A stretch of DNA of 64,000 bases from CBDHCC01 sp965219235. GTDB lineage: Bacteria > Pseudomonadota > Alphaproteobacteria > Sphingomonadales > Sphingomonadaceae. Both the position numbers and the translations under genes were made by a program. Of this stretch, positions 40,792 through 50,236 are shown one piece after another; position 1 is the first letter of the stretch, and the number at the start of each line of letters is the position of its first letter. The notes under the pieces were generated by a model. It had not been told where the DNA came from and searched no databases. It worked only from the letters and a program-made list of their open reading frames with translations. The DNA lies in assembly GCA_965219235.1 (NCBI GenBank), contig OZ244721.1, positions 1,302,001 through 1,366,000 on the forward strand, read 5' to 3'.

Positions 40792-41532
40792 TCACACCCC
40801 CCGCCCGTCGCCCCACAGGTGGATGTGCAGCCGGTCGCTCAGGCGCCAGCCGTTCGCCGCGCACAGTTCCGCCAGCCAGCCCATCCGCTGGCGCAGCACC
40901 GCCGAGGAGCGGCCCTCGGGCATCAGCTGCACCCGCTCAGGTGGCAGACCGTGGGCGGCGACCAGTGCTGCCACCTCGTCGGCGCCGGACGGCTCGGCGA
41001 TCACGAACTTGAACCAGGCGCGTGGATCGGCGGCGTAATGTGCGAGCACGCCGGGCACGATCCGGCCCGGGCCGTTGCCGCTATTGGCGAGCTTGGGCGA
41101 CACATTGAACTGGTCGACCAGTGGCTCCAGCTCGGCACCGGGCATCAACGTGCCGTTCGTCTCCACCTCCACGACGAGCGGCGCGCGCGCCTTGAGCATG
41201 GTGACGAGGCGCGCGAGCGGGCGCGGCTGGAGCAGCGGCTCGCCGCCGGTGACGACCAGCCGCGTCGGCCGAAGCGCGGCGATGCGCGCGAACACGTCCT
41301 CGACAGCGAGTCGCACCCGGTTCGCCTCGCGCTCCCACTTCACGCCGTCGTCATGGGCGAAGGGCGTGCCGGTGAAGTTCCAGGTGTACGGCGTGTCGCA
41401 CCAGCGGCAGGCGAGATTGCAGCGCGACAGGCGGACGAACACCGACGGCGCACCGGCGGAGGGTCCTTCACCCTGGAGGGAGGCGAAGATCTCCGGCTCG
41501 CCGGGGGCTGTGGTGGCGAGGTCGAGCATCAT
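40792..41532 (-). CDS. queE: 7-carboxy-7-deazaguanine synthase (radical SAM)
   Basis: 246 residues from ATG 41532 (AGGGGG upstream). Makes 7-carboxy-7-deazaguanine for queuosine. Marks: EIFASLQGEGPSAGAPSVFV, radical-SAM cluster CNLACRWCDTPYTWNF (C-x3-C-x2-C), VVTGGEPLLQ, VEVETNGT, FNVSPKLANSG. No queC or queD in this window. Confidence 0.95.
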   Translation of the reverse strand: MMLDLATTAPGEPEIFASLQGEGPSAGAPSVFVRLSRCNLACRWCDTPYTWNFTGTPFAHDDGVKWEREANRVRLAVEDVFARIAALRPTRLVVTGGEPLLQPRPLARLVTMLKARAPLVVEVETNGTLMPGAELEPLVDQFNVSPKLANSGNGPGRIVPGVLAHYAADPRAWFKFVIAEPSGADEVAALVAAHGLPPERVQLMPEGRSSAVLRQRMGWLAELCAANGWRLSDRLHIHLWGDGRGV

Positions 41533-41556
41533 GGGTGCGCCCCCTTTCCACTCCTC

Positions 41557-41641
41557 CCGCTCATGCTGAGCCTGTCGAAGCATGTCGTGCCAAGCTCCGG
41601 CCTCTCGCACCCACATGCTTCGACAGGCTCAGCATGAGCGG
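41557..41641. repeat. Palindromic CTTCGACAGGCTCAG repeat, copy 2
   Basis: 85 bp with perfect 29-bp terminal inverted arms (starting CCGCTCATGCTGAGCCTGTC). Lies between queE and valS. Confidence 0.9.
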
Positions 41642-41659
41642 GGTGGGGAGGTCCCACCC

Positions 41660-44569
41660 TCACCCCAGTCGCGCCAGCGCCGCCGCCAGCCCCTCCGTCT
41701 CCGCCGCGCGCTCGGCGTGGTCGGTGCGCGCCTTGGCGACCGCGTCGGGCTTGGCGCGCTCGACGAAGCTGGGATTGTCCAGCCGCTTGGCCAGCGAGTC
41801 GCGCTCCTTACCCGCCGCCTCGACGGCCTTGGTCAACCGGGCGCGTTCGGCGTCGAGGTCGATCACGCCCTTTAAGCTCAACGAGTAAGTCGTACCATCA
41901 ACGACGAGCTGAACTGACCCGCTGACTGGCACCGGGTTGTCGATCAATGCAAACTGATGGACGCGCGCAAGTTTCTGAAGAGCGCCTGTGTTGTTGGCAA
42001 TACGCAGCTTAGTCTCTTGGTTTGCACCGTAGATCGACATACCAACCCAAGCTCCGCCGGGTACGTTCATTGCCGCTCGCGACGAGCGAATTTCCTGCAC
42101 CAGCCGTATCAACCAGTTGATCTCCCGTGCGGCCTCCGCATCCATCGAGCGCGCGTCCACCCGGGGCCAGTCGCTGACGATCAGCGGCGCGGCGCGGTCG
42201 CCGGTCAGCGCCCACAGTTCCTCGGTCACGAAGGGCATGATCGGGTGGAGCATCCTGAGGATCGTGTCGAAGGTCCAGCCGGCGACCGCCTTCGTCTCCG
42301 CGTCCACCTCGCCCTTGATCAGCTCCAGATACCAGTCGCAGAAGCGGTCCCAGGCGAAATGGTAGACCGCGTCGGCGGCCGCGTCGAAGCGCAGGTCGGC
42401 CAGCGCCAACTCCATCGCCCGCACCGCCTCGGCCGCCTCCGCCAGGATCCAGCGGTTCACGGCCTTTTCGGCGGGCGGGGGCAGCGGCTCGGTGCTGGCC
42501 CCTACCCCGTTCGCCTGGAGGAAGCGCGCGGCGTTCCAGATCTTGGTGGCGAAGTTGCGGTAGCCCGTCAGGCGCGCCTCATCCATCTTCACGTCGCGCC
42601 CCTGGCTCTCCATCGCGGTCATGAAGAAGCGCAGCGCGTCGGCGCCATAGCGGTCGATGAGCCCGATCGGATCGACCGCGTTGCCCTTCGACTTCGACAT
42701 CTTCCGCCCGTCGGCGGCGCGGACGAGGCCGTGGAGGTAGAGCCGCTTGAACGGCGGCCGGCCGGTCAGCCGCTCTCCCATCATCATCATGCGCGCGTCC
42801 CAGAAGAACAGGATGTCGAAGCCGGAAATGAGGAGGTCGTTGGGGGTGCGGGGGCTGTTCCAACTCCCCTCCCTTCCAGGGAGGGGGTGGGTGCGAGCCG
42901 AAGGCGAGCCGTCGCCAGTCGTACCAGGCTCGGCTTCGCCATCGCCACCCACCCCTTGATCCCCTCCCTGGAAGGGAGGGGAGACGCTCTCCCCCGGCCA
43001 GCCCAGCGTGGCGAAGGGCCACAGCGCGGAGGAGAACCAGGTGTCGAGGACGTCGGGGTCTCTATAGATCGGCAATAAATCACGATCATCTATCGACGCT
43101 TCAATCGCCTCACCTTTAGAACCATAGGCCTTTACGTACTTGAACCGCTTCGTCTCCCCTACGTCGGGATAGTGCCCAGTCGCAGCGTGAATTGCTTCTT
43201 CTTCGCTTCTCGCGACAAATATCTGCGGTTCTGACGGCAATATTCGATGCTTCGAATCAGCGAAAACCAAAGCATTGTCTATCGTGGGGACAGGCCCAAA
43301 CCAAGCCGGCACCCGGTGCCCCCACCACAGCTGCCGCGACACGCACCACGGCTGGATAGTCTCCATCCAGTGGAAGAAGGTCTTCTCCCAGCTTTTCGGC
43401 ACGATCTCGACCGCGCCCGAGCGCACCGCCTCCATCGCCGGTCCCGCGAGCGTCTCGGCGTCCACGTACCACTGGTCGGTCAGCCACGGCTCGATCACCG
43501 CGCCGGAGCGGTCGCCGACTGGCTGCTGCACGGTGCGGTCCTCGACCCGCTCCAGCGCGCCCGCCGCCTCCAGCAGCTCCACCACCCGCGCGCGCGCCGC
43601 GTCGCGGTTCAGGCCGAGCAACTCGTCCGGCACCAGCCCGTCGGCGGTCTGCACCACCCGCGCCTCGGCATCGAGCATGTTGAGCATCGCGCGCGGTTCG
43701 ATCCCGGCGCGGACTCCGACCTCGAAATCGTTGAAATCATGGCCCGGCGTGATCTTAACCGCGCCCGAGCCCAGCGCCGGGTCGGCGTGCGCATCGGCGA
43801 CGATCGGCACCTGCCGGCCGGTGATCGGTAGCGCTACCATCCGGCCGATCAGGTCGTGGTAACGCTCGTCGTCAGGATGCACGGCGACCGCCATGTCGGC
43901 CAGCAGCGTCTCCGGCCGGGTGGTCGCCACCGACACCGCGCCGCTGCCATCCGCGAGCGGGTAGCGGAGGTGCCAGAAGTGCCCGGCCACCTCGCGCGTC
44001 TCCACCTCCAGGTCGCTGATCGCGGTGCCGAGCGCGGGGTCCCAGTTAACCAGCCGCTTGTCGCGGTAGATCAGCCCCGCCTCGTGCAGGCGGACGAACA
44101 CCTCCACGACCGCGCAGCTCATGCCCTCGTCCATGGTGAAGCGCTCGTTGGCCCAGTCCATCGAGCAGCCGAGCCGGCGCAGCTGCCGGCCCATCGTGTC
44201 GCCGGACTCCGCCTTCCAGGCCCAGACGCGCTCCAGGAACGCGTCGCGGCCCATCTCGGCGCGGCTCAGCCCCTCGTCGGCCAGCTGGCGCTCCACCACC
44301 ATCTGCGTGGCGATGCCGGCGTGGTCGGTGCCGACCACCCAGCGGACGTCGCGGCCGCGCATCCGCTCGTAGCGGACGATCACGTCCTGCAGCGTGTTGT
44401 CGAGCGCATGGCCGATGTGGAGCGCGCCGGTCACGTTGGGCGGCGGGTTGACGATGGTGAAGGGCTCGGCGTCCGGACGCTCGGGCCGGAACAGCCCGTC
44501 GGCCTCCCACCGCTCGGCCCAGCGGGCTTCGATGGCGGCGGGGTCGAAGGTCTTGGGCAGGTCGGTCAT
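41660..44569 (-). CDS. valS: Valyl-tRNA synthetase with in-frame palindromic insertion
   Basis: About 969 residues from ATG 44569. Charges tRNA-Val. Class I marks: [20 protein letters not shown] (HIGH motif), [13 protein letters not shown], editing-domain [40 protein letters not shown] (KMSKS), C-terminal coiled-coil ([19 protein letters not shown]). Between LGWPG and [14 protein letters not shown] about 40 residues of low-complexity sequence ([23 protein letters not shown]) are encoded by a complete palindromic element (42864-42983) that keeps the frame. Two stretches (about 41870-42110 and 43070-43300) are much richer in A+T than the rest. Confidence 0.95.
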   Translation of the reverse strand: MTDLPKTFDPAAIEARWAERWEADGLFRPERPDAEPFTIVNPPPNVTGALHIGHALDNTLQDVIVRYERMRGRDVRWVVGTDHAGIATQMVVERQLADEGLSRAEMGRDAFLERVWAWKAESGDTMGRQLRRLGCSMDWANERFTMDEGMSCAVVEVFVRLHEAGLIYRDKRLVNWDPALGTAISDLEVETREVAGHFWHLRYPLADGSGAVSVATTRPETLLADMAVAVHPDDERYHDLIGRMVALPITGRQVPIVADAHADPALGSGAVKITPGHDFNDFEVGVRAGIEPRAMLNMLDAEARVVQTADGLVPDELLGLNRDAARARVVELLEAAGALERVEDRTVQQPVGDRSGAVIEPWLTDQWYVDAETLAGPAMEAVRSGAVEIVPKSWEKTFFHWMETIQPWCVSRQLWWGHRVPAWFGPVPTIDNALVFADSKHRILPSEPQIFVARSEEEAIHAATGHYPDVGETKRFKYVKAYGSKGEAIEASIDDRDLLPIYRDPDVLDTWFSSALWPFATLGWPGESVSPPFQGGDQGVGGDGEAEPGTTGDGSPSARTHPLPGREGSWNSPRTPNDLLISGFDILFFWDARMMMMGERLTGRPPFKRLYLHGLVRAADGRKMSKSKGNAVDPIGLIDRYGADALRFFMTAMESQGRDVKMDEARLTGYRNFATKIWNAARFLQANGVGASTEPLPPPAEKAVNRWILAEAAEAVRAMELALADLRFDAAADAVYHFAWDRFCDWYLELIKGEVDAETKAVAGWTFDTILRMLHPIMPFVTEELWALTGDRAAPLIVSDWPRVDARSMDAEAAREINWLIRLVQEIRSSRAAMNVPGGAWVGMSIYGANQETKLRIANNTGALQKLARVHQFALIDNPVPVSGSVQLVVDGTTYSLSLKGVIDLDAERARLTKAVEAAGKERDSLAKRLDNPSFVERAKPDAVAKARTDHAERAAETEGLAAALARLG
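42864..42983. repeat. Palindromic element inside valS
   Basis: Exactly 120 bp (40 codons) with perfect 23-bp terminal inverted repeats (CTCCCCTCCCTTCCAGGG...), each arm itself a hairpin CCCCTCCCT-TCC-AGGGAGGGG, and inner arms GGGTGGGTGCGAGCC / CGCCACCCACCCC. Inserted where family members have only a short loop, before NDLLISGFD, without breaking the reading frame. Confidence 0.88.
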
Positions 44570-44582
44570 GAGGGCCGCCTTA

Positions 44583-44704
44583 TCCTCCCCAGGCTTGCTT
44601 GGGGAGGGGGACGGCTCGAAGAGCGGTGGAGGGGTATGGAGCCCCACCCCTCCACCACCAGCTTCGCTGGCGGTCCCCCTCCCCGAGGCAAGCTCGGGGA
44701 GGAT
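44583..44704. repeat. Palindromic GGAGGGGGAC repeat, copy 2
   Basis: TCCTCCCC ... GGGGAGGGGGAC ... GGTGGAGGGG ... CCCCTCCACC ... GTCCCCCTCCCC ... GGGGAGGA, about 122 bp, filling the whole space between the S9 peptidase stop and the valS start. Same family as 31431-31547 and 53135-53289. Confidence 0.88.
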
Positions 44705-46786
44705 CTAGTTTGCCGCCACTCCCCCACCCCGCGTCCACTTCGCCAGCCAGTCGAACACCTCGCGGTGCCAGCGCATCGAGTTGGCGGGCTTCAGCACCCA
44801 GTGGTTTTCGTCCGGGAACACCAGCAGCCGCGAGGGCACGTCCTGTCGCTGCAGCGCGGTGAAGGCGGCGAGCCCCTGGGTGTAGGGAATGCGGAAGTCC
44901 TGTTCGCCGGTTACGACCAGCATCGGCGTCTTCCAGTTGGGCACCAGGGTCACCGGGTTGAAGCGGTCGGGCGCGGTGCGGTCCCACCAGCGGCCGCCGC
45001 CGTCCCACTCGTCGAACCACAGCTCCTCGGTCTCGAACGCCATCGCGCGCTGATCGAACACGCCGTCGTGCTGGACGATGCACTTGAACCCGTCGGGCCA
45101 CGCGCCCTCGATCCAGTTGGCCATATAGCCGCCATAGCTCGCCCCCAGCGCGCAGGCGTTGCCCACGTCCAGCTTCGGCTCCTCGCGCCCGGCGGCGGCG
45201 AGGCCGAGCTTCAGGTCGGTCAAGGGCTTGCCGCCCCAGTCCTGGTTGATGCTGTCGGTGAAGGCTTGGCCGTAACCCGTGGAGCCGTGGAAATCGACGG
45301 TCACGGCGGCGTAGCCCTGGCTCGCCATCACCATCGGGTTCCAGCGGAAGGACCAGCCCTCGCCGAACGACCCCTGCGGCCCGCCGTGGATCAAAAAGGC
45401 GACGGGCAGCTTATCGTTCACCGTCCTGGCGGCGGCCGCGCCGGTGGGCAGGACGATCTGGCCATGGACGGTGTCGCCCTCCGCGCCGGTGAAGGCGAAG
45501 CGCTCGACCGTCACCGGGTCGATGTCGGCCATGCGCGAGGCGTTGACGCGGGTGATCTGGCGCGCGCGGCCGCCCTCCATCGCCCACAGGTCGTCGGGCG
45601 CGCTCAGCGTGTCGAGCGTGTAGAGGAAGCCGTCCATCGTCGGCAGGATCGAGCCGATCGTCCCGCGCTCCGTCAGCCGCGTCACCTTGCCGGTGTCCGC
45701 ATCCACCCGGAAGGCCGGCGTGTCGAGCGTGTCGCCGGCGGTGACGATCAGCGACCGCCCGTCCTTCGCCCAGGCGAGGGAGCCCACCGAGCGGTCCCAG
45801 CCCTCCGTCAACGCGCGGGTCTCTCCGCTGGCGAGGTCGCGCAGCATGACCACCTGCCGGTCGCTTTCGTACCCCGGCCGCCTCATGGCGACATAGGCGA
45901 GCGTGCGGCCGTCGGGCGAGGGCGCGGGCAGCGCGTCCGTCGCGAGGTTCGCGGCGGTCAGGTCGGTGGCCCCCTGCCCGTCCGCACCGACCCGCCAGAT
46001 GTCGAGGTTGGTCGAGCGCGGCTCTTGCGCGTCGCCCTTGCGCGCCGTGAAGAACAGGCTCTGCCCGTCCGGTGCCCAGGCGATCTCCTCGCCGCCGCCG
46101 AACGGTTTGGTCGGGGCGTCGCCATCCACCGCCGCGCTCAGCGCCACCGCCGGGCCGCTCGCGACACCGTTCGCCAGTGGATAGGCGAACACGCGGCTCC
46201 GGTCGCCCGGCACCTCCCACTCGTCCCAATGGCGCACGAACAGCCGGTCGTAGGCGCGGGCCGAGCCGAGCGGCTTGGCCTGCGCCACACCGTCGGGACA
46301 GCCATCGCTGGAACAGCCGTCGCGCACATCCGCCCACACGGCGACCCGGTCGCCCTGGGGAGAGAGCGCGAAGCCGGCGAGGTCCACCGCCGCGCGCGTC
46401 ACCTGTTCCGCCGCCCCGCCGCCGGTCGGCACCCTCCACACCTGGCTCTTGCCGTCGCCGACGCTCGCCAGGAAGTAGACGTGCGCGCCGTCGGCGGAAA
46501 AGGCGGGTGAGCCCTCGTTCACGTCCACCGCCGACGCGCCGGCCAGCTTCACCGCCTGACCGCTGCGCCGGTCGAGCCGCCACAGGTCGGTCCGGCCCTT
46601 GTTGGCCTCCAGGTCGGTGGAGCGCAGCTGATAGACCACGGTGCGCCCGTCGGGCGAGACGGCGGGGGACGACAGGCGGTCGAGGGTGGCGAGGTCCGTC
46701 TCCGTCATCGGCCGGGCCATGGCGGGGCTGGCGATGAGGAGGGCGCCAAGGAGAGCGGGGGCGGCAAGCAGCAGGGGCTTTGTCAT
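44705..46786 (-). CDS. S9 family prolyl-oligopeptidase-like peptidase, exported
   Basis: 693 residues from ATG 46786 with signal peptide (LLLAAPALLGALLIASPAMA). Residues about 30-420 form a beta-propeller (repeats such as SPAVSPDGRTVVYQLRSTDL, SPAFSADGAHVYFLASVGDG, APSPDGRTLAYVAM); the alpha/beta-hydrolase domain has GASYGGYMANW (catalytic Ser), TGEQDFRIPYTQG (Asp) and FPDENHWVLKP (His). Likely a periplasmic dipeptidyl- or acylaminoacyl-peptidase. Its 3' end touches the palindromic repeat on the valS side. Confidence 0.93.
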   Translation of the reverse strand: MTKPLLLAAPALLGALLIASPAMARPMTETDLATLDRLSSPAVSPDGRTVVYQLRSTDLEANKGRTDLWRLDRRSGQAVKLAGASAVDVNEGSPAFSADGAHVYFLASVGDGKSQVWRVPTGGGAAEQVTRAAVDLAGFALSPQGDRVAVWADVRDGCSSDGCPDGVAQAKPLGSARAYDRLFVRHWDEWEVPGDRSRVFAYPLANGVASGPAVALSAAVDGDAPTKPFGGGEEIAWAPDGQSLFFTARKGDAQEPRSTNLDIWRVGADGQGATDLTAANLATDALPAPSPDGRTLAYVAMRRPGYESDRQVVMLRDLASGETRALTEGWDRSVGSLAWAKDGRSLIVTAGDTLDTPAFRVDADTGKVTRLTERGTIGSILPTMDGFLYTLDTLSAPDDLWAMEGGRARQITRVNASRMADIDPVTVERFAFTGAEGDTVHGQIVLPTGAAAARTVNDKLPVAFLIHGGPQGSFGEGWSFRWNPMVMASQGYAAVTVDFHGSTGYGQAFTDSINQDWGGKPLTDLKLGLAAAGREEPKLDVGNACALGASYGGYMANWIEGAWPDGFKCIVQHDGVFDQRAMAFETEELWFDEWDGGGRWWDRTAPDRFNPVTLVPNWKTPMLVVTGEQDFRIPYTQGLAAFTALQRQDVPSRLLVFPDENHWVLKPANSMRWHREVFDWLAKWTRGGGVAAN

Positions 46787-46845
46787 GGCCACTGGTTTAG
46801 CGTGGCCGGTGGGGAACGGAAGTGGGGGAATAGAAAGGTCGATGC

Positions 46846-46903
46846 TCAGCCTCACCCTTCCGCCGCTGCGCGGCTCCCTCCCTCTCCCGATGGAAGAGGG
46901 ACT
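46846..46903. repeat. Half-copy of the CCTCACCCTTCCG repeat
   Basis: CTCACCCTTCCGCCGCTGCG-CGGCTCCCTCCCTCTCCC resembles the left half of 56045-56164 and carries a small GCCGCTGCGCGGC inverted repeat. Lies between the S9 peptidase and the DUF2497 gene. Confidence 0.55.
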
Positions 46904-46908
46904 CTCCC

Positions 46909-47289
46909 CTACCCCCGCGTGATGCGCCGCACCTCGCGCTCGACCGCCGCCTCGACGATGGCGGGCAGATGCTCGTCCAGCCAGTCCCGGAGCAGGGGAC
47001 GCATCAGCTCGGCGACCAGCGCCTCGACGCTGGTGCCGCGCGGTTCCGGCGCGGCCTCGACCCGGCCCAGCGCCTGCAGCTTGTCGCGGCTCGCCTGGAC
47101 GGTGGCGGGCGAGGTCAGGCCGTCGCGGTCCTCCTCGCGCAGCTCCAGCACGTCCTCCTCGCTCGGCACGGGATCGACGCGGCGACGGCGCGGCGGGGCC
47201 GTGTCGCCGGGCAGCGGGTCGCGCGCCATGACGCGCTTGATGGATGCCAGGATGTCCTCCATCGACTGGTCGGGGGCCATGTCGCTCAT
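46909..47289 (-). CDS. DUF2497 / PopZ-like polar organising protein
   Basis: 126 residues: N-terminal SMEDILASIKRVMARD helix, Pro/Glu/Asp-rich middle and C-terminal helices (SVEALVAELMRPLLRDWLDE, LPAIVEAAVEREVRRI), the layout of alphaproteobacterial PopZ (DUF2497), which makes pole-localised condensates. ATGA overlap with the end of the TolC-like gene; together with pcm this is a conserved order in the group. Confidence 0.9.
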   Translation of the reverse strand: MSDMAPDQSMEDILASIKRVMARDPLPGDTAPPRRRRVDPVPSEEDVLELREEDRDGLTSPATVQASRDKLQALGRVEAAPEPRGTSVEALVAELMRPLLRDWLDEHLPAIVEAAVEREVRRITRG

Positions 47290-48758
47290 CCGATCGGGTC
47301 CCTGGTCACCGGCTCCTCCATGGGCGGTGCATCCGCAGATTGGGGCGGCGTGTCAACGGTGCGCGTCGAGACGGGGGCCTGGCGGTCGATCCGCCCGAAG
47401 TCGTTCAACCGGCGGCGGACCGCGTCGTAATTCGCCTCGGGATCGTACAGTCCGCCGTCGTCCAGCCCCAGATCCTCCGCCTCCGCCCGACCCATGGCGG
47501 CCAGCAGCGTGAAGCCCGCGACATAGGCGTTGCGCCGCGCGGTCACGAGCGCGACCTGGCTGTTCAGGAGCTCCTGCTCGGCGTTCAGGATGTCGAGCAC
47601 GTCGCGGTTGCCGACCGTGTTCTCCGCCCGCACGCCCTCCAGCGACAGGCGGTTGGCGTCGACCGCCGTCTCGTTGCTCTCGATCGCCTGCACGCTGGCG
47701 CGCCAGGAGGCGTAGGCGGCGCGCGTCTGCTGGATCACGTCGCGCTCCACCGCGATCTGGCGCTCGCCCGCGGCGGTGGTCCGCGCCTCCGCCTGGCGGA
47801 TGCGCGCGGCGTTCAGGCCGCCGGTGAAGAGCGGCAGGTTGAGCGACAGTCCGCCCTGCACCGTCACGGTCGACTGATCGAGCGGCACCGTGGGCGCGCC
47901 GCCGGAGAGCGAGCCCAGGAAGTTGACATAGCCGCCCTGCACGTTGGCGCTCACCTGCGGCCGGCGGGCGGCGCGCGCCGCGACGGCGTCCGCGCGCCCG
48001 GCGTCGGTGGCGAGGCGGGCGGCGATCAGGTCGGGGTTGTTCTCCAGCGCCACATCGACCGCGGCTCGCGGCGTTCCCGGCAGTTCGGGCAAGGGCGGCG
48101 GCGGCTCCAGCTCGCCGGGCGCCTCGCCGATGATCTGGACATAACGCTCGCGGCTGCCGATCAGCTGCGCCTGGGCGTTCTCCAGCTGCGCGTTGGCCAG
48201 GGCCAGCCGCGCCTCGCTCTGCGCCACATCGGTGCGCGTCAGGTCGCCGATCTCGAAGCGGTCGGAGGTCGCGCGCAGGTTCACCTCCAGCACGCGGACG
48301 TTGGCGGCGTTCAGCCCGACCACCGCCTCGTCGCGCTGCACGTCGAGATAGGCGGCGACCGCGCGGCTGAAGAGCGCCGACTCGGTGCCGCGCAGGTCCG
48401 CGCGGCCGGCGCGCACCCGCGCCTCCGCCGCGCGCGTGTTCGCCCGGAGCGCGCCGCCGGAATAGATCGGCACCGACACCGCCGCGCCCGCGCTCGCCTG
48501 GCGGTCGGGCGAGCCGGCGCGCGACGAGCCCTGGATGACGTTCTCGTCGTAGGTGGAGGTCAGGTCGACGCGCGGCAGCGTCGCGGAGCGCGCGATCGGC
48601 ACCGCCTCGTCGCTCGCCCGCTGGTCGGCGCGCGCGGCGTTCAGGTCGGGGTTGTTGCGATAGGCGGCCGCCAGCGCGTCGCGCAGCGTGTCGGCGCTCG
48701 CCGGCGCGGCCGTCGCCCCGGCCAGCAGCAGGGCGATCAGGGCGCGGGCGGCGGTCAG
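47286..48758 (-). CDS. TolC family outer membrane channel protein (CTG start proposed)
   Basis: 490 residues with a signal peptide (LTAARALIALLLAGATAAPA) and two OEP domains (DALAAAYRNNPDLNAARADQ; AVDVALENNPDLIAARLATD), helical LALANAQLENAQAQLIGSRE, conserved EQELLNSQVALVTARRNAYV. Forms the outer-membrane tunnel of type I secretion or efflux pumps. No ATG, GTG or TTG in frame yields the signal peptide: the likely start is CTG 48758, which overlaps the pcm stop as CTGA. GTG starts further inside would remove the export signal. Confidence 0.9.
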   Translation of the reverse strand: MTAARALIALLLAGATAAPASADTLRDALAAAYRNNPDLNAARADQRASDEAVPIARSATLPRVDLTSTYDENVIQGSSRAGSPDRQASAGAAVSVPIYSGGALRANTRAAEARVRAGRADLRGTESALFSRAVAAYLDVQRDEAVVGLNAANVRVLEVNLRATSDRFEIGDLTRTDVAQSEARLALANAQLENAQAQLIGSRERYVQIIGEAPGELEPPPPLPELPGTPRAAVDVALENNPDLIAARLATDAGRADAVAARAARRPQVSANVQGGYVNFLGSLSGGAPTVPLDQSTVTVQGGLSLNLPLFTGGLNAARIRQAEARTTAAGERQIAVERDVIQQTRAAYASWRASVQAIESNETAVDANRLSLEGVRAENTVGNRDVLDILNAEQELLNSQVALVTARRNAYVAGFTLLAAMGRAEAEDLGLDDGGLYDPEANYDAVRRRLNDFGRIDRQAPVSTRTVDTPPQSADAPPMEEPVTRDPIG

Positions 48759-49414
48759 AAGACGAACTCGGCCGGCCTGGCGAAGGTCGGCAGCGGGGCG
48801 ACGGCGGCCTCCATCAGCGGCAGCATCGAGACCCCATCGCCGGCGCGGCGGCCGACCGACAGCCGCGCCACGCCCCGGTCGATCATGCCCGCCGCCATTC
48901 GGCCGCCGGGCACCAGCTGCGCGACGAGCGCGTCGGGCATCCGCTCGACCGCGCCGTCGATCAGGACGAGGTCGTAGGGCGCGCCTGCCGGGTGCCCGCC
49001 GGTCAGCGGGCCTTCGACGAACGCGATGTCCGGCAGCGCGGCGCGCGCGTGCGCCAGCAGATCGGCGCGCTCCTCCACCACGGTGAGCCGGCCGACCAGC
49101 GGCGCCAGCACGGCGGCGACGTAGCCGGTGGCGCCGCCGACCAGCAGGACCTTGTCGGACAGCCGCGGTTCGGCACCCTGCACCAGCAGCGCGCTCGCCA
49201 TGGGAGGGTTGAGCGCGCGGCCCCCGCCCAGCGGCACGGGCGCGTCGGCATAGGCGAGCGCGCGGACCTCGGGCGGCACGAAACGCTCGCGCGGGACGAC
49301 GGCGAATCGGGCGAGCAGGCGCGGGTCGTGGACCCCGACCGTGCGCAACTGGCTGTCCACCATCGTGCGCCGCGCCCGCCCCCAGTCCTCGCCCGCAAAC
49401 GCCCCGTCCGCCAT
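48755..49414 (-). CDS. pcm: Protein-L-isoaspartate O-methyltransferase family protein
   Basis: 219 residues. RRTMVDSQLRTVGVHDPRLL, RERFVPPEVRALAYADAPVP, NPPMASALLVQ, VLLVGGATGYVAAVLAPLVG (SAM site), VEGPLTGGHPAGAPYDLVLI. The canonical GxGSGY is replaced by GGATGY, as in the TolC-linked alphaproteobacterial subgroup; activity on isoaspartate is therefore not certain. Overlaps the TolC-like gene. Confidence 0.88.
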   Translation of the reverse strand: MADGAFAGEDWGRARRTMVDSQLRTVGVHDPRLLARFAVVPRERFVPPEVRALAYADAPVPLGGGRALNPPMASALLVQGAEPRLSDKVLLVGGATGYVAAVLAPLVGRLTVVEERADLLAHARAALPDIAFVEGPLTGGHPAGAPYDLVLIDGAVERMPDALVAQLVPGGRMAAGMIDRGVARLSVGRRAGDGVSMLPLMEAAVAPLPTFARPAEFVF

Positions 49415-49609
49415 GACCTCGCCTCGTGATTTCCCGGATCCGGCGGACCCTGTGACATAGGTGCCTTAGCGATGCAACACACGTCGTCGCCCCGGCCCGT
49501 CTCTCTAGCGGCGTCCGGCGGGCGCGCCAACCGGGCGGCGACCCTGCCCCTCCTCCCCTCCGGTTGACTCGTCCCACCCCTTCGCCTCAAAGCGCGGGCG
49601 CCCACCCGA

Positions 49610-49683
49610 GGCCCGATGGCGGAGTGGTTACGCAGCGGACTGCAAATCCGTGCACGCCGGTTCGATTCCGGCTCGGGCCTCCA
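49610..49683 (+). tRNA. tRNA-Cys(GCA)
   Basis: 74 nt with encoded CCA. Acceptor GGCCCGA / TCGGGCC, anticodon loop CTGCAAA with GCA at 49642-49644, T-arm GCCGG-TTCGATT-CCGGC. The preceding 49415-49609 holds no gene. A lower-GC insert begins right behind the tRNA. Confidence 0.97.
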
Positions 49684-49784
49684 GGACCCTGTCCGGCGGT
49701 GCCTGCCGACAGTTGAAAACGGCGGATGAAGCATCCCAAGTCCTTGGAAGGCGCTAACATCTTGCAGTAGACGGCAAGCATTCA

Positions 49785-50120
49785 ATGACCCTGTCGTACA
49801 CCGAGGCTGCCAGCGCTGGTTGGACATTTCAAAAGACCGGCTTTCACTTGTTTCCTACGGCTAAAGCAGGCTACGCAGCTATCTATCGGTGCTATCGCGC
49901 GGCGAATGCTGATCATTTTCTGTCGTCAAGCAGCAACTGTGAGGGATTTTCAACAGAAGAAATTGTTGGACGTGCGTCGATGGGACCAGCAAGTGGGCTC
50001 GTGCCGCTCTATCGCTTTTACAATAGCAGCATCAAGGATCATCTTGAAACGATAGATCTGAATGAGGGAACGAGCAATGGTTACACAAATGAAGGGCCAC
50101 TTGGCTACGTACAGCGTTGA
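49785..50120 (+). CDS. DUF5648-like repeat fragment
   Basis: 111 residues, no signal peptide. Two copies of a short beta repeat: IYRCYRAANADHFLSSSSNC ... and LYRFYNSSIKDHLETIDLNE ... GPLGYVQ, as in DUF5648 domains at the C-terminus of secreted proteins. Codon use is less GC-rich than the chromosome. A stop lies in frame just upstream, so it is probably the remnant of a larger gene. Confidence 0.6.
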   Translation: MTLSYTEAASAGWTFQKTGFHLFPTAKAGYAAIYRCYRAANADHFLSSSSNCEGFSTEEIVGRASMGPASGLVPLYRFYNSSIKDHLETIDLNEGTSNGYTNEGPLGYVQR

Positions 50121-50236
50121 TATCTTCGAGGAAGCCGACATCGACAAAATTTGCTGCTATCGTTCCGGTCTTGAGTGAAGGACGTGTTCAAAGCGCTAAG
50201 AACGTCGATAGTAGACAGATCTTTCAGGAGGAGCCT

